Source: Pseudomonadota bacterium (GTDB lineage: Bacteria > Pseudomonadota > Gammaproteobacteria > Burkholderiales > Burkholderiaceae_C). From it: 54,400 bases of DNA. The stretch covers positions 1 through 54,400 of the forward strand of contig JAKAXL010000019.1 of NCBI GenBank assembly GCA_021816585.1, written 5' to 3'. Under the pieces are notes generated by a model. That model was not told the DNA's origin, made no database searches, and saw only the letters and a program-made list of their open reading frames with translations. Position 1 is the first letter of the stretch, and each line of letters starts with the position of its first letter. Positions 41,208 through 49,151 of the stretch are shown in pieces. The position numbers and the translations under genes were made by a program.

Positions 41208-41213
41208 TCTTCA

Positions 41214-41242
41214 CGCCCGAGCGCTTGCGCTCGGGCGTTTTC
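41214..41242 (+). terminator. intrinsic terminator after tRNA-Phe
   Basis: CGCCCGAGCG (41214-41223), loop CTTG, and CGCTCGGGCG (41228-41237) form a 10-bp perfect stem followed by TTTTC. Confidence 0.9.
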
Positions 41243-41286
41243 GTCTGCGCTGCCTCCGGCTGCGATCCTGCGCTACGCTTTGCGGC

Positions 41287-41745
41287 ATGACCGACACGCC
41301 GGCTTCGCCGATGCCCGACCGCGACCGCGCCTCGACGCCCCAGGCGAGCACGGTGGACCCCCAGGCCCGCCTGGTGGAGGCCCAGGCCCGCCTGGTGGAC
41401 GTGCGCGGGCTGGCGCGGGCGGTCGAGGAGTTCGCGACCGAGCGCGACTGGACGCAGTTCCACACGCCGAAGAACCTGGCGATGGCACTGACCGGCGAAC
41501 TCGGCGAACTGGTCGAGATCTTCCAGTGGATGAGTCCCGAGCAGTCGAGCCGCGCGGGCAGCGACCCGGAGACCGCGCAGGCGCTGCGGGACGAACTCGC
41601 CGACGTGCTGATCTACCTGGTGCGCCTGGCCGAGGTGCTGGGAGTCGACCTCGACGATGCGGTCCGCGCCAAGCTGGCGCGCAACGCGCTGAAGTACCCG
41701 GCCGACAAGGTGCGCGGCAGCCACCGCAAGTACGACAAGCTCTAG
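41287..41745 (+). CDS. MazG-like nucleotide pyrophosphohydrolase
   Basis: A 152-residue all-alpha NTP-PPase of the MazG/RS21-C6 type, which probably hydrolyses non-canonical nucleoside triphosphates with Mg2+. Metal ligands lie in TGELGELVEIFQWM and DELADVLIYLVRLA (ExxE...ExxD). The end GSHRKYDKL is conserved. The N-terminal 35 residues include an imperfect tandem PQARLVE/AQARLVD with matching 21-bp DNA repeats (19 identical bases at 41360-41378 and 41381-41399). ATG 41287 is used; ATG 41317 is an alternative. It lies next to a tRNA and at the border of the T6SS block. Confidence 0.88.
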   Translation: MTDTPASPMPDRDRASTPQASTVDPQARLVEAQARLVDVRGLARAVEEFATERDWTQFHTPKNLAMALTGELGELVEIFQWMSPEQSSRAGSDPETAQALRDELADVLIYLVRLAEVLGVDLDDAVRAKLARNALKYPADKVRGSHRKYDKL

Positions 41746-41762
41746 CAGGCGCCGACGGCGCG

Positions 41763-42803
41763 CTACGACGAGGACTCCCAGCGCGCCAGCAGCTCCGGCG
41801 GGATCGCCTGGGCGACGTCGGCATAGCGCCTGCCCACCAGGCGTTCGGCCTGGCGCAGCAGCACCCCCACCGGGCTGCTCGGTTCGTGGAACTCGAACCA
41901 CGCGCGGGCCTCGCCGATGCAGGCCAGCGCATCGGCGCGATCCTGCAGCACGGCCGGCGGCGCCGCGGGCGGGGCCTGCGGACCCGGCAGCAGCGTGGGC
42001 TCGATGCCGCCGACGGCTCCGGGTTCGCGCGGCGGCCCCGAGTCGGCCGCCGGGTCGGCGTCGGCGTCGGCGTCGGCGCATGCATCGTCGGTCGCGGCGA
42101 CCTCGGGCGACCCGATGCTGCCGAAGGGGTGCAGCAGACGCTGCAGTGCCGACAGGTCGGGCATGTGCTCGCCCAGGTCCCGCCGCGCCCACTCCAGCAG
42201 GCCCGTCAGCTCGCGCTGCGCGCGCTGCAAGGACAGGCACCCCGCATCGCCGGCCTCGCGGGCCTGCCACAGGTCGTGTTGCAGTGCCTGTCTGGCCGCC
42301 GCGTCGGCCAGGGCTTCGCGCTCGACATCGCGCAGCCTGCGCTGGCGGCCGAGGCCGCGCAGCGCCACCATCTCGCGCAGGTCGGCCAGCAGCGCTTCGG
42401 GGTCGACCAGCAGGGCCAGTGCATTGGCACGTATCGCCGGCTCGTGCCGACCGTCGACCTGCGCCTGCGGGTGGATGCTCGCGCCGAGGCTGCGCAGTAC
42501 GCCCAGCATCGTGCGCAGGCCCTGCTCGAAGCCGTCGGCTCCGGCCGTGCGCACCCGGCAACGCAGCCACCACACCAGCACGGTGATGTCGCGGCTGCGC
42601 CCCAGCAAGGCGCGGCACTCGCGCTCGAGTTCGGGCCACGGCGGCCCCTCGCGGCGCAGGCTGAAGCTGCCGTACTGGACCTCCTGCGACGGCCGCATGC
42701 GCGCCTGCAGCGCGGCGTAGGCGCTGTCGTATTCCAGGCACGGTCCGGCCGGGCAGGCGCCCGCCAGCGGCCTCGTCCAGTCCTCTTCAGCGGCGGTCCG
42801 CAT
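41763..42803 (-). CDS. tssA: type VI secretion protein TssA (ImpA N-domain)
   Basis: TssA caps the growing sheath and tube of the T6SS at the baseplate. The 346-residue protein has the ImpA N-terminal domain (about 20-140: PCLEYDSAYAALQARMRP and LLGRSRDITVLVWWLRCRV, ending IRANALALLVDPEALLADLR). Next come a charged middle and an Asp/Ala/Pro-rich linker (about 230-290), then a short C-terminal domain (LIGEAR-type: CIGEARAWFEFHEPSSPVGV, LLRQAERLVGRRYADV). GAGG precedes the ATG at 42803; the ATG at 42806 is one codon earlier. It overlaps tssG and is the last gene of the T6SS transcript. Confidence 0.9.
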   Translation of the reverse strand: MRTAAEEDWTRPLAGACPAGPCLEYDSAYAALQARMRPSQEVQYGSFSLRREGPPWPELERECRALLGRSRDITVLVWWLRCRVRTAGADGFEQGLRTMLGVLRSLGASIHPQAQVDGRHEPAIRANALALLVDPEALLADLREMVALRGLGRQRRLRDVEREALADAAARQALQHDLWQAREAGDAGCLSLQRAQRELTGLLEWARRDLGEHMPDLSALQRLLHPFGSIGSPEVAATDDACADADADADPAADSGPPREPGAVGGIEPTLLPGPQAPPAAPPAVLQDRADALACIGEARAWFEFHEPSSPVGVLLRQAERLVGRRYADVAQAIPPELLARWESSS

Positions 42804-43824
42804 CATATGCCTCGACGTCGAACACGACACGCACTGTCGCGCCGACGTCGGCGCCGGCCCGTGCATCGCCCAGCCATGCACAGCGTGCCAGGGTGGCGGG
42901 GCGGCCAAGCGCGGCGCACGGCGCCTGCGCCGCGTGAAGCTGCAGCTCCAGGTCCCATGCATGGTCCAGCCCGACGAAGCAGCGCACGCAGGCGTGCAGT
43001 GCGGCGAAGGCCTCGCCGCCGCTCGCCGAGGGCAGGAAGCCCAGGTACTGGGACAGGCTCAACGGCCCCAGCACGATGCGAAAGCGCCCCTGGCGATCGG
43101 GAATCCGCTCGCCGAGCACCGCGGCGTCGCCCAGGCGGCAGCCGCGGTCGTCGACACCCAGCCGGCAGCGCTCGGCGGCGTCGATGTCGAGCCACTGCAG
43201 CACGAACTCCTCGATGCCCACCGGGACCCGGAAGTAGTCCTGCAAGGCCGCGCACAGCCCCCGCGGGGAGCGCGTGCGGCGCATGCGCTGGGCCGCACTG
43301 GCCCAGCGCGCGTGCGCCGGCCAAGGCGCCGCGGGCTGGCACGCCGCGTCGCCGACCAGGCTGGCGACATGGCGCGTGAAGGACTCGTCGCCCCGGCGGT
43401 CCAGACCCGCCGCCGCCTGCGCCTGCGCCCAGGCGCGGTACAGCAGCGTGAACGCCCGGTGATGGAACAGGTCGAGGAAGTCGCGGGAGGCGCCATCGCG
43501 CATCGCATGCAGGCGCGCGCGCACCAGTTCGGTGTAATGCAGCGGCAGCGCGCCGTTCGGGCCGAGGGTGCCGAGGCCGAACACCTGCAGCAGCACTCTG
43601 CCGGCGCGTGCGCCGATGCTCGCGATCTCACGGGGGGCGAAGGCCAGGCTGGGCTGCTGGCCCAGGCGCACGCGCTCGTGTCGCGGCATGCGCGCGTCGC
43701 CGATGCGCGGCTGTCCTGCCGCCGCCGCGTCGATGCGTCGAAGCAGCGCGAACAGCTCGTGGTGCCACGGGCTCTGGGCCGCCTTCCTGAGCCAGCTCGC
43801 CTGCCTGCGCTGCGCGCCCGTCAT
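42787..43824 (-). CDS. tssG: type VI secretion baseplate subunit TssG
   Basis: TssG forms the baseplate wedge with TssF and TssE. The 345-residue protein is full length for the family. It has the start WLRKAAQSPWHHELFALLRRIDA, the early IGDARMPRHERVRLGQQPSL, the middle HYTELVRARLHAMRDGASRDFL and the C-terminal FRIVLGPLSLSQYLGFLPSA. Its start ATG 43824 overlaps the stop of the TssK-TssF fusion gene (ATGA), so it is coupled. Its expected TssF partner survives only as the C-terminal part of that fusion. Confidence 0.92.
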   Translation of the reverse strand: MTGAQRRQASWLRKAAQSPWHHELFALLRRIDAAAAGQPRIGDARMPRHERVRLGQQPSLAFAPREIASIGARAGRVLLQVFGLGTLGPNGALPLHYTELVRARLHAMRDGASRDFLDLFHHRAFTLLYRAWAQAQAAAGLDRRGDESFTRHVASLVGDAACQPAAPWPAHARWASAAQRMRRTRSPRGLCAALQDYFRVPVGIEEFVLQWLDIDAAERCRLGVDDRGCRLGDAAVLGERIPDRQGRFRIVLGPLSLSQYLGFLPSASGGEAFAALHACVRCFVGLDHAWDLELQLHAAQAPCAALGRPATLARCAWLGDARAGADVGATVRVVFDVEAYDADRR

Positions 43825-45548
43825 ACGATCCCCCGCGAGCCCATGCGCGCCGGCGAGCACCAGAGGGGACCACGCTGCGCGCTGTGCAAGCGCAGGCTGG
43901 TGCAGGTGTTGATCGACGCATACTCGCCGAGCAGGCGCTCCAGCACCATCCCGAACAGCAGCGGACTCGCCGGGGCGAAGGCCTCGTCGTCCACCTGCAG
44001 ATCGCATTCCAGCGTGCGTCCGTACACCAGCGGTCCGGGTTGCGGAAGTCGCCGCGTCGTGGCGTGCATGCGCGCGCCCAGCAGCCCGTCGATGCGTCGC
44101 GCGGCGGCGGCATCGGCAGGCTGCGCGAACAGCCCCAGCAGTTCGCGCAGCGCCTGCGCGGCCGACTGCGCATCGAGCTCGGCCAGCGGGAGGTGGTGCA
44201 TGCCGAGCAGCCGGATCAGGCTCCAGGCGCTGTGCTGCAACCCCAGCGCGGGGGCGGGGGGCGAGGGCGCCCGCAACATCGCGGCCCCGGCGACACCGGC
44301 CTGCAGACCGAGTGCGCGACACTCCGGCGCGGGCCGCGCCATCCCCATCGCGAGGTCCCGGTTGGTCAGCCATGCGCGCACCGAGAGCTGGTCGAGGTCG
44401 GCCCGGAATGGCGCGTCGAACTGGTCGACCAGGCTCAGGTAGACCTCGGTCCCCACATAGGGGCTGCGCGTGCCGCAGCGCCGCGCCGCCGCCGACAGCA
44501 CGCGCTGCTCGCGGCGCATCGAGAAGTAGCGGGAGTGGTCGGCGCCGTCGCGGTGCAGGGTCTGGTACAGCGGGCGGAAACAGATCTGCGTGTCCGCGCC
44601 CGCCGGCTGGCCCCGCAGCTCGTCGACCGCCCACACCTCGAAGTCCAGCGGGCGCGTGCGATCCACGACCAGGTGGTATTCGCTGCGCTCGGGGGCCAGC
44701 CGCAGTCGGTCGGTGCGCCCCTCGAACAGGTTGAGCACCGGCGTCGCGAACAGTGCCAGGGCATCGGCATTCAGCCACGCCGCCAGCTCGGCCGGGGCGT
44801 CGTCGAGCAGCAGCCACAGGTCGACGACGCTGCCGTCGAGACCGGCGAGCGCCGCGCCCAGGCCCCGCAACGTGAACTCGTACAGACACTGCGATGCGTG
44901 GAAGTACTCCTGCAGCAGGTTGTGCGCGTGCAGCGTGTTGTAGCGCAGCGGCAGCAGCCCCTGCCCCGGCTGCAGCCCCTCGTAGATCAGCGCGCCCTCG
45001 GGCAGCGCCCGCGCCTCGCGCGTGCGCCCGGGCGCGGCCACCACGCCGCCGGCGAAGCCGGCATGCAGGCGCTCGAACAGGCGCGAAGCCACGCGTGCGC
45101 GCATGTGCAGAAGCTGCACGCTGCGCGGCCCGGAGCCGAAGGGATTGACGTCGCGCAGCTCGGTGTCGAACACGCTGTAGCGGGCGCCGGCGGGCGGCTC
45201 GGGCTCGAAGCTCACATCCTCGGCCTGCGCCACGCAGGCGGGCAGCGCGAGCAGCAGTTCCTGCCCGGCATGCGCGGGCTCGAGGCGCAGCGGCGCGGGC
45301 ATCGGCCCCATGCGCGGCAGGTCGAAGGCCAGTCCGTCGGGCCACACACCCCGGGCATGCAGCAACTGCAGGCTGCCGCCTTCCAGCGCCGCGGGGTCGA
45401 TGGCCAGCGCCGAGAACCCCCAGAACAGGCTTCCCAGGGGTTCGCAGCGCAAGTGGGCCTGCTGCTCCAGATAGCGCTCCTGCTGCTGGAACAGCTGCGG
45501 GCGCAGGAAAAGGCCCTCGCTCCAGCTGACCTTGTTGAACCACGCCAT
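43821..45548 (-). CDS. TssK-TssF chimeric baseplate protein (in-frame fusion)
   Basis: One uninterrupted 575-codon frame joins two baseplate proteins. Residues 1 to ~150 are the N-terminal shell domain of TssK: MAWFNKVSWSEGLFLRPQLF, QQQERYLE, then LHARGVWPDGLAFDLPRMGP. Residues ~195-575 are the C-terminal part of TssF: LPLRYNTLHAHNLLQEYF, TPVLNLFEGRTDRLRL, YHLVVDRTRPLDFEVWAVDE, GTEVYLSLVDQFDAP, WLTNRDLA, and the end GRTLECDLQVDDEAF, MVLERLLGEYASINTCTSLR. Residues 150-195 match neither clearly. TssK is normally ~445 and TssF ~600 residues, so the C-terminal TssK receptor part and the N-terminal third of TssF are missing. The gene starts 19 bases after tssJ and overlaps tssG. It may be a deletion scar or a functional fusion. 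Confidence 0.88.
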   Translation of the reverse strand: MAWFNKVSWSEGLFLRPQLFQQQERYLEQQAHLRCEPLGSLFWGFSALAIDPAALEGGSLQLLHARGVWPDGLAFDLPRMGPMPAPLRLEPAHAGQELLLALPACVAQAEDVSFEPEPPAGARYSVFDTELRDVNPFGSGPRSVQLLHMRARVASRLFERLHAGFAGGVVAAPGRTREARALPEGALIYEGLQPGQGLLPLRYNTLHAHNLLQEYFHASQCLYEFTLRGLGAALAGLDGSVVDLWLLLDDAPAELAAWLNADALALFATPVLNLFEGRTDRLRLAPERSEYHLVVDRTRPLDFEVWAVDELRGQPAGADTQICFRPLYQTLHRDGADHSRYFSMRREQRVLSAAARRCGTRSPYVGTEVYLSLVDQFDAPFRADLDQLSVRAWLTNRDLAMGMARPAPECRALGLQAGVAGAAMLRAPSPPAPALGLQHSAWSLIRLLGMHHLPLAELDAQSAAQALRELLGLFAQPADAAAARRIDGLLGARMHATTRRLPQPGPLVYGRTLECDLQVDDEAFAPASPLLFGMVLERLLGEYASINTCTSLRLHSAQRGPLWCSPARMGSRGIV

Positions 45549-45567
45549 GGCGACTGCGTCCGCGGCC

Positions 45568-46125
45568 TCAGCCGGCGGCCTCGATGCGCAGCGCGCGCTT
45601 GCGCAGCACGATGCGTGCGCGCAGCGCCGGGGCCGGCAACACGGCGTCGTACCAGTGCGGGGTGACTGGCGCGATCTCGTGGCTGGCGCGCCAGCCGGCC
45701 TGCGCAAGGTCGCGGTACGCGGCGGTCACGCCCAGCACGCGCATTCCCGCCGGCGCCTTGCGGCGCACGCGCCGCCGCTCGCCGGGGCGCAGCACGAGTT
45801 CTTCGTCGCCGAGGCAGGTCTCGCCCAGCGCGCGACGCGCATCGGAGGCAAGACTGAAATAGTCGACGACGTCGAAGGGGTCGCGTGCGCTGAGTTCGAA
45901 CAATCGGACCAGGATCGGCGCCGGCTGCCCGCGCTCGTTCGGGTTCACGTCCTGCGCTGCGATGATCTCCAGATCCAGCAGCAGCGACGGCGGGGCGCCG
46001 CCGCCCGAGGCAGCGCACGCTCCGAGCAGCCCCGACACCGCTCCGCCGAGGCTGCAGACCAGCCAGCGCCGGCGCTCCCCCGGCGCCCGGCCACCCCCGG
46101 ATTGGATGGGTCGAAGCCAGCGCAT
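45568..46125 (-). CDS. tssJ: type VI secretion lipoprotein TssJ
   Basis: TssJ is the outer-membrane lipoprotein of the T6SS membrane complex; it normally binds TssM. The 185-residue precursor has a long basic N terminus, hydrophobic core and lipobox GLLGAC with Cys37. The mature part is a transthyretin-like fold (LEIIAAQDVNPNERGQPAPI, VRLFELSARDPFDVVDYFSL, and TCLGDEELVLRPGERRRV). AGGAGG lies four bases before ATG 46125; the ATG at 46128 overlaps the hcp stop. TssM and TssL, its usual partners, are absent from the window. Confidence 0.9.
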   Translation of the reverse strand: MRWLRPIQSGGGRAPGERRRWLVCSLGGAVSGLLGACAASGGGAPPSLLLDLEIIAAQDVNPNERGQPAPILVRLFELSARDPFDVVDYFSLASDARRALGETCLGDEELVLRPGERRRVRRKAPAGMRVLGVTAAYRDLAQAGWRASHEIAPVTPHWYDAVLPAPALRARIVLRKRALRIEAAG

Positions 46126-46607
46126 CATGCCTCCTGGTTGCCCTTGATGTCGTAGCCGGCCGTGACGGCCCCTCCCGGGCCGCCCTGCGCGTTCTGGACC
46201 TGGTACTCCTGGTTGACCTTGGCGAAGGACAAGGCCACCACCTCGCGCCCCCCTTCGTCGCCGACGCTGACGCTGGGATTCACCTGGGTGATCAGCACGT
46301 CGTCCATGGTCAGTTTCAGGTAATCGAGGGGATCGCCGCCCGCCTTGCGCACGGTCAGCGTGGCCTTCGCGATGTGCTTGCCGGTCAGGCACATGCGCAT
46401 CAGGTTCGGGCTCGCGCGGTCGAGGCGGTGCTCGAACTGCAGATCCCCGATCTCGGCCTTGCCGGCGCCGCCTCCGCTGCCGGCGTGCATGGCCGCGCTC
46501 TGGCTCATGCGCCAGTTCCAGTTCAGCACCTCGATTTCGTCCTTGTGCTTCGCGTCCTGGCTCTCGCCTTCGATTCCGTCGAGCTTGAGAAAGATGTCCT
46601 GTGCCAT
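46125..46607 (-). CDS. hcp: Hcp-family T6SS tube protein (TssD)
   Basis: Hcp stacks as hexameric rings to form the inner tube expelled by T6SS. The 160-residue beta-barrel protein begins MAQDIFLKLDGIEGESQD, continues EIEVLNWNWRMSQSA, and contains the family stretch FEHRLDRASPNLMRMCLTGK. YLKLTMDDVLITQVNPS and SFAKVNQEYQVQNAQG are further typical strands. AGGAG is five bases before the ATG. It lies 97 bases after tssC. Confidence 0.96.
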   Translation of the reverse strand: MAQDIFLKLDGIEGESQDAKHKDEIEVLNWNWRMSQSAAMHAGSGGGAGKAEIGDLQFEHRLDRASPNLMRMCLTGKHIAKATLTVRKAGGDPLDYLKLTMDDVLITQVNPSVSVGDEGGREVVALSFAKVNQEYQVQNAQGGPGGAVTAGYDIKGNQEA

Positions 46608-46704
46608 GATGACTCCTGGGTGGCTGCTGCGGGTTGCGCCGCGCGATGCGGCAGATGGGTGGTGATCGAAGGGGGAGGCTGCGGGGGGCTGCGGGACCGC
46701 GGGA

Positions 46705-48261
46705 TCAGGAACTGCGCGGCACGGACGGAAGCCGCGTCACCAGCCGCAGGCTGACGGTCAGGCCCTCGAGCTGGAAGTGCGGCCGCAGGTAGAACTTGGC
46801 GCTGTAGTGGCCGGGGTTGGCCTCGACGTCCTCGACGACCACCTCGGCCGCGGCAAGCGGGCGCCTGGCCTTGGTCGCCTGCGAGGAGTTCGCGGGGTCG
46901 GCGTCGACGTAGCGCATCAGCCACTCATTGAGCCAGCGCTGCATCTCGGCGCGCTCCTTGAAGCTGCCGATCTTGTCGCGGACGATGGCCTTCAGGTAAT
47001 GCGCGAAGCGTGCGCTGGCGAACAGGTACGGCAGGCGCGCCGACAACTGCGCGTTCGCGGTGGCCTCGGGATCGTCGTAGACCTGCGGCCGCTGCAGCGA
47101 CTGCGCGCCGATGAAGGTCGCGTGGCCGGTACCCTTGCGGTGCACCAGGGGGATGAATCCGGCGCGCGCGAGCTCGGCCTCGCGGCGGTCCGAGATCGCG
47201 ATCTCGGTCGGGCACTTGAGGTCGATCCCCCCGTCGTCGGTCGGAAACGTGTGGCAGGGAAGCTCGTCGACCGTCCCGCCGGACTCGACGCCGCGGATCA
47301 TCGAGCACCAGCCGAACAGCTTGAAGCTGCGATTGATGTTGGTGGCGAGCGCGTACACCGAGTTCGCCCAGACGTAGTTGCGATGGTCGGAACCGTCGGT
47401 GCTTTCCTCGAAGTGGAACTCGTCGACCGGGTTGGTGCGCGCGCCGTAGGGCAGACGCGCCAGGAAGCGCGGCATCGCCAGCCCGATGTAGCGCGCGTCC
47501 TCGGTATCGCGCAGGCCGTTCCACGCGGCATGCTCGAGGTTGCCGGTGATCTTGGCGAGGTCGCGGGGGTTGGCCAGTTCCTGCCAGCTCTGCATCTGCA
47601 GCGTCGACGGGGCGGCGCCGGCCAGCAGCGGCGCGTGCGCCGCCGCGGCGATCCGCGACATGGCGCCGAGCAGCTCGACGTCGGGAGCGCCGTGGTCGAA
47701 GTAATAGTCGGCGACGATGCAGCCATAGGGCTCGCCGCCGAGCTGCCCGTATTCGTCCTCGTACAGGCGCTTGAACAGCGGGCTCTGGTCCCAGGCCACG
47801 CCGCGATAGCGGCGCATCGTGCGGCGCAGCTCGTCCTTGCCCAGGTCGAGGAAGCGGATCTTCAGGGTCTCGTCGGTCTCGGTGTTCGACACCAGGTGGT
47901 GCAGCCCCCGCCAGGCCGATTCCAGCGCCTGGAACTGCTCGTGATGCAGGATGACGTTGATCTGTTCGGTGAGCTTGGAGTCGATGGCCGCGAGGACCGC
48001 CTCGATCGTGGAGTAGGCATCGTCGCTGACGGTCACGGTATGCATCAGCGCCTGCTCGGCCAGCGCGCGCACCGCCTGTTCGACGGCGGCGCGCTGCAGC
48101 TCGCCCGCCGGCTGGAACTCGCGCTCGATCAGGCCGGCCAGCTCGACGCCGCCGAGCGCTGGCGGGGGTACCGCGGACGCGAGGGCGAAGGGCGCCGCCT
48201 CGGCGGCTGGAACCTCGGCCGCCACCGGGTCTCGACGGGGATCTGCAGGATCGTTGGGCAT
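46705..48261 (-). CDS. tssC: type VI secretion contractile sheath large subunit TssC
   Basis: TssC with TssB builds the contractile sheath. The 518-residue protein has an Ala/Pro-rich lead of about 40 residues, then the sheath core: IDSKLTEQINVILHHEQFQA, LESAWRGLHHLV, DYYFDHGAPDVELL, RNYVWANSVYALATNINRSF and the end HFQLEGLTVSLRLV. The start is taken at ATG 48261, since a frame opening 14 codons earlier lacks support. No clear ribosome site is present. The order tssB-tssC-hcp is universal in T6SS. Confidence 0.96.
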   Translation of the reverse strand: MPNDPADPRRDPVAAEVPAAEAAPFALASAVPPPALGGVELAGLIEREFQPAGELQRAAVEQAVRALAEQALMHTVTVSDDAYSTIEAVLAAIDSKLTEQINVILHHEQFQALESAWRGLHHLVSNTETDETLKIRFLDLGKDELRRTMRRYRGVAWDQSPLFKRLYEDEYGQLGGEPYGCIVADYYFDHGAPDVELLGAMSRIAAAAHAPLLAGAAPSTLQMQSWQELANPRDLAKITGNLEHAAWNGLRDTEDARYIGLAMPRFLARLPYGARTNPVDEFHFEESTDGSDHRNYVWANSVYALATNINRSFKLFGWCSMIRGVESGGTVDELPCHTFPTDDGGIDLKCPTEIAISDRREAELARAGFIPLVHRKGTGHATFIGAQSLQRPQVYDDPEATANAQLSARLPYLFASARFAHYLKAIVRDKIGSFKERAEMQRWLNEWLMRYVDADPANSSQATKARRPLAAAEVVVEDVEANPGHYSAKFYLRPHFQLEGLTVSLRLVTRLPSVPRSS

Positions 48262-48330
48262 GATGGCGAGGCTTGCGCGGGCGGGTGGATCGTGTCGGGG
48301 CATCGGCGGGAGCGAATCCCTGCGACTGCA

Positions 48331-48846
48331 TCAGTCGGAGTGCGCGGGCAGCGCCGGCGGGGGGTCGGGGCGTGCGAGCTCGCGCATCAGCCGGGGGTCG
48401 GTCAGCAGGCGCCGCACCAGTTCCTCGGCGCCGGACTTGCCGTCCATGTAGGTCTGCAGGTTGGCGAGCAGGGTGCGCGCGTGCAGCAGGCGGCGCAACG
48501 CGTCGACCTTGCCTGCCACCGCCGCCGGAGAGAAGTCCTCGATGCTCTCGAAGCTCATGTCGACCGCCAGCCGGCCGTCGCCGGTGAGGGTGTTGGGCAC
48601 CGTGAACGCGACGCGCGGCGCCAGCGCCTTCATGCGTTCGTCGAAGTTGTCGATGTCGATCTCCGCGAAGCGCCGCTGCGCGACGTCCTCGATGCGCCGC
48701 GGCGACTGCCCGGACAGGTCGGCGAGCACGGCCATCACGAAGGGCAGCTGCACCGCCTTCTCGCTGCCATAGGTCTCGACGTCGTATTCGATCTGCACGC
48801 GGGGTGCGCGGTTGCGCGCGATGAATTTCTGGCTGCTGGAGTTCAT
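48331..48846 (-). CDS. tssB: type VI secretion contractile sheath small subunit TssB
   Basis: TssB is the small sheath subunit. The 171-residue protein has the start SSSQKFIARNRAPRVQIEYD (N-terminal contact with TssC), the core VQLPFVMAVLADLSG, and the classic FAEIDIDNFDERMKALAPRV. FESIEDFSPAAVAGKVDALR and RRLLHARTLLANLQTYMDGK follow. It is the first gene of the minus-strand T6SS set, with only a weak ribosome site. Confidence 0.96.
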   Translation of the reverse strand: MNSSSQKFIARNRAPRVQIEYDVETYGSEKAVQLPFVMAVLADLSGQSPRRIEDVAQRRFAEIDIDNFDERMKALAPRVAFTVPNTLTGDGRLAVDMSFESIEDFSPAAVAGKVDALRRLLHARTLLANLQTYMDGKSGAEELVRRLLTDPRLMRELARPDPPPALPAHSD

Positions 48847-49151
48847 GACACTGCGAACGGCTGGGACATTGGCGGGAACCCCGCGCGGCGTGGGCGCGCA
48901 CGGACACCGGGGTCACTCGGGTGGGCCTGCTCTGCCGAGATCGCTCCCCTTCGAGCCGGACCCCACTGCTGGGATAAGAGCGCGCAGGCGCCGCTTAGTT
49001 CCGCTGGCCGTACGGCGCGTGGGGTCTGCATGGCGCCGGCGCAGGGTGCTTTCGCCCGCGCGCCGCGCACGGGTCCGCGTGCGGCCCGGATCGGGGCACA
49101 ATGTGCGTGGCCGCATTCGCGCCACGGCCGCGCATTCCATGAGGTAACCCG
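48847..49151. other. divergent intergenic region between tssB and hugZ-like gene
   Basis: A 305-base gap that should hold promoters for the T6SS (minus) and the FMN protein (plus). I find no -24/-12 element, no strong -10/-35 pair and no gene. The sequence is GC-rich with short palindromes. Control of the T6SS cannot be read here. Confidence 0.5.

Noticed and set aside
42787..45543. Long minus-strand frame running through the TssK-TssF gene into tssG
   Set aside because: Only the part from 43824 on (TssG) is protein-like. The rest is another frame of the fusion gene, so it does not show a TssK-TssG fusion.
48847..49151. Sigma-54 promoter for the T6SS genes
   Set aside because: I looked for GG-N10-GC elements on the minus strand of the gap and found none with the flanking consensus.
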